From Zunongwangia endophytica (GTDB lineage Bacteria; Bacteroidota; Bacteroidia; Flavobacteriales; Flavobacteriaceae): a DNA stretch of 64,000 nt. The position numbers were made by a program, and so were the translations under genes. Positions 28,406 to 37,530 of the stretch are shown piece by piece. Under the pieces are notes generated by a model. That model was not told the DNA's origin. It was given only the letters and a program-made list of their open reading frames with translations, and did no database searches. The DNA is taken from the NCBI RefSeq assembly GCF_030409505.1, contig NZ_JAUFPZ010000002.1, forward strand, positions 2,859,501 through 2,923,500. Reading direction: 5' to 3'. Numbering within the stretch: the first letter of the stretch is position 1; each line of letters starts with the position of its first letter.

Positions 28406-28692
28406 CTGGCTTTCAGCTTCTTCATAAATTTCGCGAATTCTGGTTTAAATTCTTCAAATAAAGGGAGCTTTTTATTCTTCAGCATTACTTCACTAAAGAG
28501 TTTCAACCCCAATGCAAATTCGGTTGCCTCGGCTTCAGTTTCAAAAATTTGTTTCGATTTTACAGCATCTATAATTCCGAAGACCTCATCGTGGTTTCTA
28601 AATTCAAATTCGATATTCTGGTGCGGAACATCTTCCTTAAGCGTAGCTACTGTTTCTAGCTGTAGTCTGTAAATATTAGCCTTTTTCTCCAT
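28402..28692 (-). CDS. DUF3861-like small protein
   Basis: A 96-residue cytoplasmic protein. The pattern FEFRNHDEVFGIIDAVKSK and the C-terminal EFALGLKLFSEVMLKNKKLP, ending FAKFMKKLKAS, match my recollection of the DUF3861 family. The function is unknown. A one-mismatch -7 box (TTACTTTG) lies at 28711 to 28704 on the minus strand. Confidence 0.75.
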   Translation of the reverse strand: MEKKANIYRLQLETVATLKEDVPHQNIEFEFRNHDEVFGIIDAVKSKQIFETEAEATEFALGLKLFSEVMLKNKKLPLFEEFKPEFAKFMKKLKAS

Positions 28693-28857
28693 TACTTTTT
28701 ATACAAAGTAACTAAACACTGCTTGGTTCTAAAAAAATCATTTGAAATTCATTTTAAAAACAGGACAGCACAGGATGCCTAATTTCTAAATAAATTAAAC
28801 TTTTAACAAACTAAAGCATATTTCATTCAAAATTAAACAATTTATTCTGGTAAAAAA

Positions 28858-29112
28858 TTGAGAAACGATAACGCTAAGAAATATTGGAAAGAAAACATCA
28901 AATATCTCGTAATCTTACTGAGCATTTGGTTCGTAGTTTCTTTTGGAGCAGGAATCATATTTAAAGATTTTTTAGATCAATTTAAGCTTGGAGGTTTTAA
29001 ACTCGGTTTTTGGTTTGCTCAACAAGGATCGATTTATGTTTTTGTAATACTTATTTTAGTTTACATCCGCCTAATGAATAAACTGGATAAAAAATATGGC
29101 TATTCAGAGTAA
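28858..29112 (+). CDS. DUF4212 protein, small subunit of a sodium:solute symporter
   Basis: An 84-residue two-TM protein (LVILLSIWFVVSFGAGIIF and FWFAQQGSIYVFVILILVYI, ending MNKLDKKYG). It is the conserved small partner of VC_2705-type symporters, whose gene starts 40 bases downstream. The only usable start is a TTG at 28858, since the next ATG is near the C-terminus, making this a rare-start gene. Its role in the symporter is presumed to be assembly or gating. Confidence 0.88.
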   Translation: MRNDNAKKYWKENIKYLVILLSIWFVVSFGAGIIFKDFLDQFKLGGFKLGFWFAQQGSIYVFVILILVYIRLMNKLDKKYGYSE

Positions 29113-29152
29113 CACCAAAATGTAATATGCAAGTAACTTTTATATCTTAAAT

Positions 29153-30925
29153 ATGGATGTTCAATTATGGACCTGGATTTTAGTCGGCATTAGTTTTACG
29201 CTGTATTTTGGTATAGCTATTTGGGCAAGAGCCTCATCTACAAAAGATTTTTACATCGCTGGTGGCGGTGTCTCACCATTAGCCAACGGAATGGCCACGG
29301 CCGCAGATTGGATGAGCGCAGCTTCATTTATATCTATGGCCGGGCTTATTTCCTTTAGCGGTTACGATGGTTCTGTTTATTTAATGGGATGGACGGGCGG
29401 CTATGTTTTGTTGGCTCTCTTATTAGCGCCTTACCTTCGAAAATTCGGAAAATTCACGGTTCCAGATTTTATTGGCGACCGTTACTACTCTAATTCCGCA
29501 AGAACGATTGCTATTGTTTGTGCATTGATTGTTTCTTTTACGTACGTAGCAGGGCAAATGCGCGGGGTTGGGATCGTTTTTTCTCAATTTCTTCAAGTCG
29601 ATATTACCAAAGGAGTTCTTATAGGAATGATCGTAGTTTTGGTTTTTGCATTTCTAGGCGGAATGAAAGGAATAACTTATACTCAGGTTGCCCAATATTG
29701 CGTTTTGATTTTTGCTTTTATGGTTCCGGCAATTTTTATTTCCATCCAGATGACGGGGAATCCATTTCCACAAATTGGTATGGGCGGAAGAGTTGAAGAT
29801 GGCACTTATTTATTAGATAAGTTAGACCTCTTACACACCCAGCTTGGTTTTAAAGAATATACCAGTGGTAGCAAATCTACCTGGGATGTATTTGCCATTA
29901 CCTTTGCATTGATGGCAGGAACTTCAGGATTACCACATGTTATTGTTCGTTTCTTTACTGTTCCCAATGTTAAAGATGCGCGCAAATCTGCTGGATATGC
30001 TCTTTTACTTATTGCGATTTTATACACAACAGCTCCTGCGGTTTCGGTATTTGCCAGAACAAATTTAATTACCACGGTTAATGAAACTGCTTATTCCGAT
30101 TTACCAGTTTGGTTTAGAAATTGGGAGAACACAGGTTTAATTTCATGGACCGATAAAAATGATGATGGAAAAATACAATATAGAAATGCAGAGGCTGTAG
30201 CCGGTAAACCTGTTTTTACTGAAGAAAGAGGTGCCTACGGTGAACGCATTGTTAGTAATGCTACCACATCTGAAAATGAACTTTATGTTGACAAAGACAT
30301 CATGGTTTTAGCCAATCCTGAAATTGCCCAGCTACCAAATTGGGTTATAGGATTAGTCGCTGCCGGTGGTCTTGCCGCAGCACTATCGACTGCTGCAGGA
30401 TTGTTATTGGTAATTTCGACCTCTGTTTCTCATGATCTTGTGAAAAAGCAATTAAAACCAGATATTTCTGATAAAGGCGAGCTTCTCGTAGCTAGAATCA
30501 GCATTTTAGTAGCAATTATAATTGCAGGATTTTTTGGTATTTATCCGCCGGGATTTGTAGCGGCGGTCGTCGCACTCGCTTTTGGCTTAGCTGCTGCCTC
30601 ATTTTTTCCTGCTATCGTACTTGGAATTTTTGATAAAAGAATGAATAGACAGGGAGCGGTAACAGGAATGGTGGTTGGAACTAGCTTAATGCTAATTTAT
30701 ATGATCATTTTTAAAACCGGACTTATAGGCGTTATGGAACCTTTACCAGAAAGCCAATGGCTATTTGGTACTTCCCCAGAAGGATTTGGGGTTATTGCCA
30801 TGTTCGTGAATTTTGTTTTGGCTATCATAATTTCAAGATTAACACCTCCGCCTCCAGAAAGTGTTCAAGAGATTGTAGAAAATATTAGAATTCCAAGCGG
30901 TGCGGGTGAAGCTCAAATGCATTAA
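29153..30925 (+). CDS. Sodium:solute symporter, VC_2705 subfamily (SSS family)
   Basis: Sodium-coupled transporter of 590 residues with about 13 hydrophobic segments. SSS motifs include DFYIAGGGVSPLANGMATAADWMSAASFI and GTSGLPHVIVRFFTV, and the TM5 helix YTQVAQYCVLIFAFMVPAIF. A soluble loop of about 80 residues (~310-390) separates two TM blocks. It resembles ActP-like acetate/pyruvate carriers; the substrate is probably a small carboxylate but this is inference. It pairs with the DUF4212 gene. A terminator follows. Confidence 0.92.
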   Translation: MDVQLWTWILVGISFTLYFGIAIWARASSTKDFYIAGGGVSPLANGMATAADWMSAASFISMAGLISFSGYDGSVYLMGWTGGYVLLALLLAPYLRKFGKFTVPDFIGDRYYSNSARTIAIVCALIVSFTYVAGQMRGVGIVFSQFLQVDITKGVLIGMIVVLVFAFLGGMKGITYTQVAQYCVLIFAFMVPAIFISIQMTGNPFPQIGMGGRVEDGTYLLDKLDLLHTQLGFKEYTSGSKSTWDVFAITFALMAGTSGLPHVIVRFFTVPNVKDARKSAGYALLLIAILYTTAPAVSVFARTNLITTVNETAYSDLPVWFRNWENTGLISWTDKNDDGKIQYRNAEAVAGKPVFTEERGAYGERIVSNATTSENELYVDKDIMVLANPEIAQLPNWVIGLVAAGGLAAALSTAAGLLLVISTSVSHDLVKKQLKPDISDKGELLVARISILVAIIIAGFFGIYPPGFVAAVVALAFGLAAASFFPAIVLGIFDKRMNRQGAVTGMVVGTSLMLIYMIIFKTGLIGVMEPLPESQWLFGTSPEGFGVIAMFVNFVLAIIISRLTPPPPESVQEIVENIRIPSGAGEAQMH

Positions 30926-30962
30926 AAATCACGCAGTAAACTTTTTATTTACTGCGTGATTC
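30924..30962. terminator. Intrinsic terminator between symporter and ssb
   Basis: AATCACGCAGTAAA and TTTACTGCGTGATT form a long stem across an 8-base loop. It lies between convergent genes; the U-tract is weak on both sides. Confidence 0.7.
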
Positions 30963-30966
30963 TATT

Positions 30967-31299
30967 TCATTTTCCTAATAAAACGATCTCATTACAAACA
31001 ACTTCGGTAAAATACCGTTTATTGCCGTCTTTATCTTCGTAATTACGGTTAGTTAATTTCCCATCGATAGCAATTTCTTTTCCTTTTGGCACATAGTTTT
31101 CTACAAGGTCTGCTGTTTTTCCCCATGCTACAAGATTATGCCACTGGGTTTCAGAAACTTTTTCTCCTTTCGCATTCTTGTAATATTCATTGGTCGCTAC
31201 AGAGAATTTAGCCAATTTTTTACCTGATTCTAAATTTACTATTTCAGGTTGATTTCCTACGTGACCAATTAGTTTTACGCTATTTCTTAAAGTACTCAT
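30967..31299 (-). CDS. ssb: Single-stranded DNA-binding protein, short form
   Basis: A 110-residue SSB consisting of one OB-fold (SVKLIGHVGNQPEIVNLESG, FSVATNEYY, WHNLVAWGKTADLVENYVPKGKEIAIDGKL). It ends at NEIVLLGK and has no disordered linker or acidic C-terminal tip (DDDIPF-like), which the main bacterial SSB uses to recruit partners. It is therefore likely a secondary SSB; a full-length paralogue would be expected elsewhere in the genome. Promoter visible upstream. Confidence 0.93.
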   Translation of the reverse strand: MSTLRNSVKLIGHVGNQPEIVNLESGKKLAKFSVATNEYYKNAKGEKVSETQWHNLVAWGKTADLVENYVPKGKEIAIDGKLTNRNYEDKDGNKRYFTEVVCNEIVLLGK

Positions 31300-31349
31300 A
31301 TCGATTAAATTTAGACAATATTGAAAATCATTCGTTCATTTCAACAGAG

Positions 31350-31357
31350 CAAACATA
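31350..31357 (-). promoter_or_regulatory. Candidate -7 box of ssb
   Basis: Minus-strand TATGTTTG is a perfect TAnnTTTG match; predicted leader about 44 bases. Confidence 0.45.
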
Positions 31358-31531
31358 GATGAGCAAAAAAGCTTTATCCGTCTGTAAACTAATTGTTTTC
31401 GTATGTATTCGTTTGTAAATGATTGTAATTATTTAAAAACTTTTCAATCTTATAAAAACCACCGTTAAGGTTAAAATTTTAGCTATCTCTATAGATGTCT
31501 CAATTTTAAAGTCTGTTTTTAAAATTTCAAA

Positions 31532-31753
31532 ATGTCCATTAAACCTTATCACTATGTCGGCATTATCCTTTTTATCTTATACATAGCTTGCCAAAACGTT
31601 AAAAAAACATCGGATATAGATTTAAAGGATGAGCATAAGATCCCGCATCTTCAGTTTAAAACCGAGAAAAAAATTGAATTTGAAAGTTTGATATTTTCGA
31701 CCAATGCTCCCGGAATTTCTAATCTAGAAGCCTTTAAATGTAGATTGAAATAG
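31532..31753 (+). CDS. Possible short lipoprotein
   Basis: A 73-residue frame with a plausible lipoprotein signal (YVGIILFILYIAC) followed by a polar segment. It has no recognised family and no strong promoter. It could be a real small lipoprotein or a truncated remnant. Confidence 0.4.
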   Translation: MSIKPYHYVGIILFILYIACQNVKKTSDIDLKDEHKIPHLQFKTEKKIEFESLIFSTNAPGISNLEAFKCRLK

Positions 31754-31837
31754 AAGGATCATTTAAAATATTTTGAAAAACTACTTTAATTATACTTAAT
31801 ATTAATTATTTGCTAAATTGTCCTTTAATTATTTCTA

Positions 31838-33481
31838 GTGCAGCTCTACTACATTCTAGCCATTATCGGTATTTCTCTTTTTCTAATTTTCCGTCTTTTC
31901 AGAAAAAAAGCGGAAAAAAGAAGGGTAAAACTATTACAAGAAAACTGGGGGAAAGCAAAAGATGAAAAATTCAATTTCGATAATATAACACTCTATTTTA
32001 GATCAAACACTCATACGGGAGATTTTCAACAAATTGATGATCAAACTGCGAAAGATCTTGATTTTGAAGACCTTTTTATGCTTCTGGATCGTACCGTATC
32101 GAAACCGGGACAGCAATATTTCTACAATCATTTACGCAATATTAATTCAAGGAAATATCTAAAAGGCTTTTCGAAATTTTCAGATTCATTTTTAGATCAT
32201 CCCGCTGAGCGATTAAAAATTCAGGCTGAATTATCTAAAATGAGCCACTACAATGCGTATGATTTTGTTCGGCTGTTTACCGAAAAACCACTTAAAACTC
32301 CAAAATGGATTGTTTGGGTTTATATTCTTAGTTTTTTATCGTCTTTCAGTTTAATTGGCGGATTCTTTTACTTACCATTATTCCTACTTATTATTCCGGT
32401 TTTTATGGTGAACATGGTGCTCCATTATCGTAATAAAAACAACCTCAATTTTTATCTCAATGCAGTGCATCAGCTAAGTATTGCCATTAAATCTGGTAAG
32501 AAAATATCGAATTTCAGTATTATCTCAAGGTATTTTAAGGAGCGAGTATTTCTAAAATCTGTTCAAAAAATACAATTTAAAACCTCATTAATTGGTTTTG
32601 ACAAACAACTCGACAACGAAGCTGCTTTCCTAGGATGGTTTATTTCTGAAGTTTTAAAGATCACTTTTAATATCGAGATCATTCTATTTTTCAGCTTTCT
32701 AAAAGATATTCAGCGCAAAAGAAAATCAATAGCTCAACTTTATCAATTTTTAGGTGAAATAGATTCGGCTATCGCTGTAGCTTCAGTAAAAATGGAATTT
32801 TCAGCAATTATCTGCGAGCCTATTTTCAGCAATAAAAAAGAAATTAAATTCAGTAAAATTCGGCATCCATTAATCAATGATTGTGTCACCAATGATTTGG
32901 AACTTTCAGAAAAAAGCATGCTTCTTACTGGCAGCAACATGTCTGGTAAAAGTACTTTTATTAGAACCGTAGCCATAAACACCTTGCTAGCGCAAACCAT
33001 AAATCTTTGTTTTGCTGAAAAATTTTCGGCTCCGTTTTTAAAACTATATTCTTCTATCAGAATCACCGACAATCTTAGTAAAAAAACCAGCTACTACCTG
33101 GAAGAGGTATTACAAATAAAGAAACTCTTAGATTATGCCAAGGAAGCTACTCCTAAATTATTTATTTTAGATGAAATCTTTAAAGGCACGAATACCGAAG
33201 AGCGTATTGCTGCCGGAAAATCTATTTTATCCTATCTAAATACGCCGCAAAATATTGTTTTAGTTTCTACTCACGACATTGAGCTTACCGAATTACTTAC
33301 CCAAAACGAATACGAACTTTATCATTTTAGTGAACGTATAGAAAACCAGGAATTGAATTTTGACCATCAAATGAAAAAGGGACCGCTAAAAACCAAAAAT
33401 GCCCTTAAGATTTTAGAACTCTACAATTTCCCAGAAGAGGTTATTGCCGAGGCGAAAATGTTAAAAAATAAACCGCATTAA
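31838..33481 (+). CDS. Membrane-anchored MutS-like ATPase
   Basis: A 547-residue protein with the MutS ATPase fold but no mismatch-binding domain. From the GTG start, an N-terminal TM helix (LYYILAIIGISLFLIFRLFR) is followed by a helical lever region interrupted by two adjacent TM helices (~150-190, WIVWVYILSFLSSF and FYLPLFLLIIPVFMV). The C-terminal ATPase has Walker A GSNMSGKST at 365-373, Walker B LFILDEIFKGTNTEER and the signature loop with STHDIEL. Family ATPases act as DNA-clamp dimers. What a membrane-tethered version does is not established; it should not be called a mismatch-repair MutS. Confidence 0.85.
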   Translation: MQLYYILAIIGISLFLIFRLFRKKAEKRRVKLLQENWGKAKDEKFNFDNITLYFRSNTHTGDFQQIDDQTAKDLDFEDLFMLLDRTVSKPGQQYFYNHLRNINSRKYLKGFSKFSDSFLDHPAERLKIQAELSKMSHYNAYDFVRLFTEKPLKTPKWIVWVYILSFLSSFSLIGGFFYLPLFLLIIPVFMVNMVLHYRNKNNLNFYLNAVHQLSIAIKSGKKISNFSIISRYFKERVFLKSVQKIQFKTSLIGFDKQLDNEAAFLGWFISEVLKITFNIEIILFFSFLKDIQRKRKSIAQLYQFLGEIDSAIAVASVKMEFSAIICEPIFSNKKEIKFSKIRHPLINDCVTNDLELSEKSMLLTGSNMSGKSTFIRTVAINTLLAQTINLCFAEKFSAPFLKLYSSIRITDNLSKKTSYYLEEVLQIKKLLDYAKEATPKLFILDEIFKGTNTEERIAAGKSILSYLNTPQNIVLVSTHDIELTELLTQNEYELYHFSERIENQELNFDHQMKKGPLKTKNALKILELYNFPEEVIAEAKMLKNKPH

Positions 33482-33519
33482 ACCTTTTAGCATTTCTAGA
33501 GTCCAACTTAAGATTAATG

Positions 33520-33586
33520 ACCCTGGCATTTCACTTTTTTGTCCTAAGATAAAATTTTTGAATCTACCCCTAACAATAGCCAGGGT
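33520..33586. repeat. Long-loop inverted repeat upstream of the S9 peptidase
   Basis: ACCCTGGC (33520-33527) and GCCAGGGT (33579-33586) form an 8-base perfect inverted repeat around 51 bases. It could be a leader structure, weak terminator for the MutS-like gene, or chance. Confidence 0.3.
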
Positions 33587-33675
33587 TCTTAATTATTTTA
33601 TACCATTTCTCAATTTCCCAAATAGCCGAGCTATTAAAAAATCTTACTAAATTGAGCACAAAAGCAAAACATACG

Positions 33676-35844
33676 ATGAAAAAAATGTTCTCTCTACTGT
33701 GTATCGCAGTATTTTCCTTTTCGGGTTTCGCACAGCAACCCCAAAAAACATTAACTACTGAAGATTATGAACAAGCGACTAAATTTCTAGGCTTCAACAC
33801 CTACACGCTAGTCGACAAAAGCAGTGTTCGCCCAAATTGGTTAGATAACGGCAGTTTTTGGTATGATATAACTATTGATGGCGAAAGGCAGTATGTCCTT
33901 ATAGATCCTAAGAAAAAATCGAAAAAAACTTCTAATTCACTGAAAGAATTACTTGGCGAAAAACCGGAAAAAGGACAAAGAAGATCCTGGACAGAAGTAG
34001 CTTCACCAGATGGCTCTAAAACAGTTTACATTAAAGATTGGAATCTTTGGATGCGAGATAATGAAAGTGGCGAGGAAACGCAACTTACCGAGGACGGAGA
34101 AAAAAATTATGGCTACGCTACCGATAATGCAGGTTGGAAGCATAGTGACAAACCTATTGTGCTATGGAGCCCAGATTCTAAAAAAATAGCCACATTTAAA
34201 CAAGATCAGCGCCACGTAAGCGATATGTATTTGGTAGAAACCAAAGTTGGCGAACCAAAATTACAGGAATGGAAATATCCTATTCCGCAAGATTCTGCCA
34301 TTATAAAAATTGAGCGTGTAATTATCGATACTGAAGATAAGGAGCTTACTAAACTAAACATTCCTGCTGATCCAAGACGTGGTACACTTTGCGACGATAT
34401 TGCCTGCGATGGTAGTTTTGGAGATAACGAATGGGGACCAGATTCTAAAACTTTAGCTTTTGCTTCGGTTTCTCGAGATCATCGAAAAGTTACTCTTCGA
34501 GTTGCTAATACTGAAACAGGAGAAGTAGAAGATATTTTTACTGAAGAAGTAGACACACAATTCGAATCTGGCCAAGGTTCTATAAACTGGCATTATTTAC
34601 CCGAATCTGATGAAATCATCTGGTATTCTGAACGTGACGATTGGGGACATTTATATCTGTACGATCTAGAAAGTGGAAAACTGAAAAACCAGATTACCAA
34701 AGGTGATTTTGTAGTCACCAGTTTGATAGAAGTAGATGAAGACAAAAGAATGCTTTACTTCTATGCGCAAGGAAAGGAAGAGGGTCGTGATCCTTACTTC
34801 AGTAATTTTTATAGCATAAAGTTTAACGGTAGAAATCTTAAACTTTTAACGCCAGAAAACGGAACGCACAACGTTTCTCTTTCACCAGAAAACAAATACT
34901 TTGTTGATAATTATTCGCAGCCAGATGTTCCTAATGTAGCGGTTCTTAGAGATATCAAAGGCCGAAAGATAATGGATCTGGAAAAAGCCGATATTTCTAG
35001 ATTAGAGGCAATCGGTTGGCAAGCTCCTAAACCAATTACCGTAAAATCTGCTAATAAAAAATGGGATTTATACGGACTCATGTTCACGCCTACCAATTTG
35101 GATGAATCTAAAAAATATCCGATAGTAAATTATATTTATCCCGGCCCACAAGGTGGTGGTGTTGGCGGTCGTTATTTCTCTCCTGCCCGCAGGGATCATC
35201 AAGCTTTAGCCGAGCTTGGCTTTATTGTGGTGGTGATTGATGGCACTTGTAACCCGGGACGCTCTAAATCGTTCCACGATGCTTGTTATGGCGATATGGG
35301 AGACAATACATTAGAGGATCAAATAAGCGGATTAAAACAATTAGCTGAAAAACATCCTTATATGGATTTAGACCGCGTAGGAATTTGGGGACACTCTGGT
35401 GGTGGTTTTGCCACTGCAGATGCTATGTTTTCTTATCCTGAATTTTATAAAGTAGGAATTTCTGAATCTGGAAACCACGATAACCGAAATTACGAAGATG
35501 ATTGGGGTGAGCGTTACATTGGGCTAATTGAAGACACCGAGAACGGAAAGACAAATTACGAATTGCAAGCCAATCAATATAACGCTGAAAATCTTCAGGG
35601 AGATTTGTTGATTGCTCATGGAAATCTGGATGATAATGTACCTCCTTACAATTCGTATTTAGTAATCGATGCCTTGATAAAAGCAAACAAAGATTTCGAC
35701 TTGATTATATTCCCAAATGCACGCCATGGCTACGGAAAGGATAGTTATTATATGACGCGTAGAAGATGGGATTATTTTGTTGAAAACCTTATGGGCGCTG
35801 AACATCCAAAAGAGTTTAAAATTGAAGTTCCTAAAAGAAGATAA
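33676..35844 (+). CDS. S9 family serine peptidase (dipeptidyl-peptidase IV type)
   Basis: Exported serine peptidase of 722 residues from the ATG at 33676, with signal peptide MKKMFSLLCIAVFSFSGFAQ. The N-terminal half is a DPP-IV beta-propeller (SPDSKKIATFKQDQRHVSDMYLVE; EWGPDSKTLAFASVSRDHRKV). The C-terminal alpha/beta-hydrolase domain has the nucleophile motif GHSGG (Ser574), Asp in HGNLDDNVPPYNS and His in NARHGYG. Likely removes dipeptides from peptide N-termini in the periplasm. An upstream TTG at 33652 is less likely. A terminator follows. Confidence 0.94.
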   Translation: MKKMFSLLCIAVFSFSGFAQQPQKTLTTEDYEQATKFLGFNTYTLVDKSSVRPNWLDNGSFWYDITIDGERQYVLIDPKKKSKKTSNSLKELLGEKPEKGQRRSWTEVASPDGSKTVYIKDWNLWMRDNESGEETQLTEDGEKNYGYATDNAGWKHSDKPIVLWSPDSKKIATFKQDQRHVSDMYLVETKVGEPKLQEWKYPIPQDSAIIKIERVIIDTEDKELTKLNIPADPRRGTLCDDIACDGSFGDNEWGPDSKTLAFASVSRDHRKVTLRVANTETGEVEDIFTEEVDTQFESGQGSINWHYLPESDEIIWYSERDDWGHLYLYDLESGKLKNQITKGDFVVTSLIEVDEDKRMLYFYAQGKEEGRDPYFSNFYSIKFNGRNLKLLTPENGTHNVSLSPENKYFVDNYSQPDVPNVAVLRDIKGRKIMDLEKADISRLEAIGWQAPKPITVKSANKKWDLYGLMFTPTNLDESKKYPIVNYIYPGPQGGGVGGRYFSPARRDHQALAELGFIVVVIDGTCNPGRSKSFHDACYGDMGDNTLEDQISGLKQLAEKHPYMDLDRVGIWGHSGGGFATADAMFSYPEFYKVGISESGNHDNRNYEDDWGERYIGLIEDTENGKTNYELQANQYNAENLQGDLLIAHGNLDDNVPPYNSYLVIDALIKANKDFDLIIFPNARHGYGKDSYYMTRRRWDYFVENLMGAEHPKEFKIEVPKRR

Positions 35845-35863
35845 TTTTTCTTGGAATATAAAT

Positions 35864-35902
35864 TTGAAAAGCCGGTAGATTTTTTATTTACCGGCTTTTT
35901 GT
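35864..35902 (+). terminator. Intrinsic terminator after the S9 peptidase gene
   Basis: AAAAGCCGGTA and TACCGGCTTTT form an 11-bp stem around an AT-rich loop, followed by T residues. Confidence 0.8.
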
Positions 35903-35920
35903 ATTTTGGAATATAGTATT

Positions 35921-35950
35921 GTCATTCCGTGCTAGGCACGGAATCTCATC
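35921..35950. repeat. GTCAT...ATCTCAT dispersed inverted repeat, copy 1
   Basis: GTC then ATTCCGTGC-TAG-GCACGGAAT (perfect 9-bp stem, 35924-35944) then CTCATC. Same flank layout as copies at 45130, 51954, 54189 and 55100. Confidence 0.6.
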
Positions 35951-36020
35951 TAGTTTATAAAGCAGAAGACGACCGAAATTAAATTTAGAAAAAAATTGAA
36001 ATATCCAATCAATAACTAAA

Positions 36021-36485
36021 ATGAAAACTCATAACTACTCTATTAACCTCAACTGGACTGGGAATACAGGCGTTGGCACCAAAACTTATAAAGACTACGA
36101 AAGAGAATATACCGTTAAATCTGAAGGAAAAGCTTTAATCAAGGGGTCTGCCGATCCTGCTTTTTTAGGCAATTCCGAATTATATAATCCTGAAGAACTT
36201 TTATTAGCTTCAATCGCATCCTGCCACATGCTTTGGTATTTACATCTTTGCGCCAGCAATAAGATTATTGTTACCAAATATCAAGATTTTACTGAAGGCA
36301 AAATGATCGAAAATAAAGATGGTAGTGGGAAGTTTACCGAAGTAACCCTAAAACCTGAAATTACCTTAGCCGATAAAAACATGCTGAAAAAAGCAGAAAG
36401 TTTGCACGCCCAGGCAAATAAGTTTTGTTTTATCGCAAATTCCTGTAACTTTCCTATTCATCATCAAGCGAATTATCTTTTTTAA
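36021..36485 (+). CDS. OsmC/Ohr family peroxiredoxin-like protein
   Basis: A 154-residue OsmC-fold protein. The two redox Cys expected for hydroperoxide reduction are present: Cys68 in LLLASIASCHMLWYLHL and Cys136 in QANKFCFIANS. Members reduce organic peroxides with a dithiol donor in the cytoplasm. It starts an operon with two further genes (gap of 2 bases, then a 1-base overlap). The specific subgroup (OsmC, Ohr or YhfA-like) cannot be fixed by eye. Confidence 0.92.
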   Translation: MKTHNYSINLNWTGNTGVGTKTYKDYEREYTVKSEGKALIKGSADPAFLGNSELYNPEELLLASIASCHMLWYLHLCASNKIIVTKYQDFTEGKMIENKDGSGKFTEVTLKPEITLADKNMLKKAESLHAQANKFCFIANSCNFPIHHQANYLF

Positions 36486-36487
36486 GC

Positions 36488-36988
36488 ATGGAAATAAAAA
36501 TCATCAATCAACGAAAATTTCAGATTCTGGAAAATCACAAGATAATTCTGGAATTGCAGTATGGAAAATGGTGGTCTAATAATGCCGAATTTCAATATCA
36601 GGGAAAGAACTTCGAAATTAAAGCTAACGGCTTTTGGCAAAATCACTTTATCATTCTAAAAGACAAGATAGAATTCGGAAAGATTAAGATAAATTGGCAA
36701 CAAGATTCAGCAATTACCTTAACATCCCAAAATGGGATTCCAATAACTTATCGAATTTCTCAGGAAAGTTTATGGCATTCTAAATATATTGTAACGTCAG
36801 AAAAAGAGCCAATCTTCAGGATTTATGCAAAGCCAAGTTGGAAAAAGTTGAATTACGATTTTCAATTAATCTTAGAAGATAAAACACCAAAATCAGATCT
36901 AAATCTACTTATCGCTATTAGCATTTACCTAATTAATAACCGTTTAAAATCTGCTACGGCAGGAGCCTCGATAGCAGCCGTTTCCTAA
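36488..36988 (+). CDS. Hypothetical beta-rich protein in the OsmC operon
   Basis: A 166-residue protein without a signal peptide. Most of it is predicted beta strands with many Trp/Lys/Phe (KIILELQYGKWWSNNAEFQYQ, SLWHSKYIVTSEKEPIFRIY), loosely like a tubby/LURP-type beta-barrel. A hydrophobic C-terminal helix (SDLNLLIAISIYLINNRL) follows, ending in AGASIAAVS. No family is recognised with confidence. It is translationally linked to the OsmC gene and to the GyrI-like gene. Confidence 0.8.
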   Translation: MEIKIINQRKFQILENHKIILELQYGKWWSNNAEFQYQGKNFEIKANGFWQNHFIILKDKIEFGKIKINWQQDSAITLTSQNGIPITYRISQESLWHSKYIVTSEKEPIFRIYAKPSWKKLNYDFQLILEDKTPKSDLNLLIAISIYLINNRLKSATAGASIAAVS

Positions 36989-37473
36989 TGAAAAAATTAG
37001 ATCCAAAAATCACCAAAACCCAAGGCTTTTCTTTAGTAGGAATTGCTACAGAAATGTCTTTTGCTGAAAATAAAACCGCTAAGCTTTGGCAAGAATTTAT
37101 TCCTTTAAAAATGGCGAATTTCGGTAAAAAACAGGTCGATTTATATTCCGTTGAAGTTTATAAAGATCTATCATTTTTTTCGAATTTCGATCCAAAACAA
37201 ACTTTTATGAAATGGGCTGCAATTAGAAAGGAAGACATTGAAAAAATACCTTCAGAATTCACAACATTAGAAGTTCCTGAAGGAAAGTATGCTATTTTCA
37301 CTTATAAAGGCAGCAGTACCGAAGCGCCACAGTCCTATCAGCAGATATTTCAGCATTGGTTGCCTGCTTCAGGATTTCAATTGGATGATCGTCCTCATTT
37401 TGCGATTATGGGCGAAAAATATAAAAATAACGATCCTACTTCCGAAGAAGAAATATGGATTCCGATTCAATAA
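36988..37473 (+). CDS. GyrI-like small-molecule-binding domain protein
   Basis: A 161-residue stand-alone effector-binding domain of the GyrI/SHS2-like group, without a DNA-binding part. Typical elements are FSLVGIATEMSFAENKTAKLWQEF, FTTLEVPEGKYAIFTYKG, YQQIFQHWLPASGFQLDDRPHF and EEEIWIPIQ at the end. Such proteins bind or hydrolyse small xenobiotics or act as sensors. Its start codon overlaps the preceding stop, so it belongs to the OsmC operon. Confidence 0.87.
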   Translation: MKKLDPKITKTQGFSLVGIATEMSFAENKTAKLWQEFIPLKMANFGKKQVDLYSVEVYKDLSFFSNFDPKQTFMKWAAIRKEDIEKIPSEFTTLEVPEGKYAIFTYKGSSTEAPQSYQQIFQHWLPASGFQLDDRPHFAIMGEKYKNNDPTSEEEIWIPIQ

Positions 37474-37530
37474 TATCAAAACTTATCATTCAATATTGGG
37501 CAAAATTAGACACTAAAATTTCAGCAAAAA

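Noticed and set aside
31838..33481. Calling this gene a mismatch-repair mutS
   Set aside because: Only the ATPase and lever parts are present, and three TM helices make a canonical repair role unlikely.
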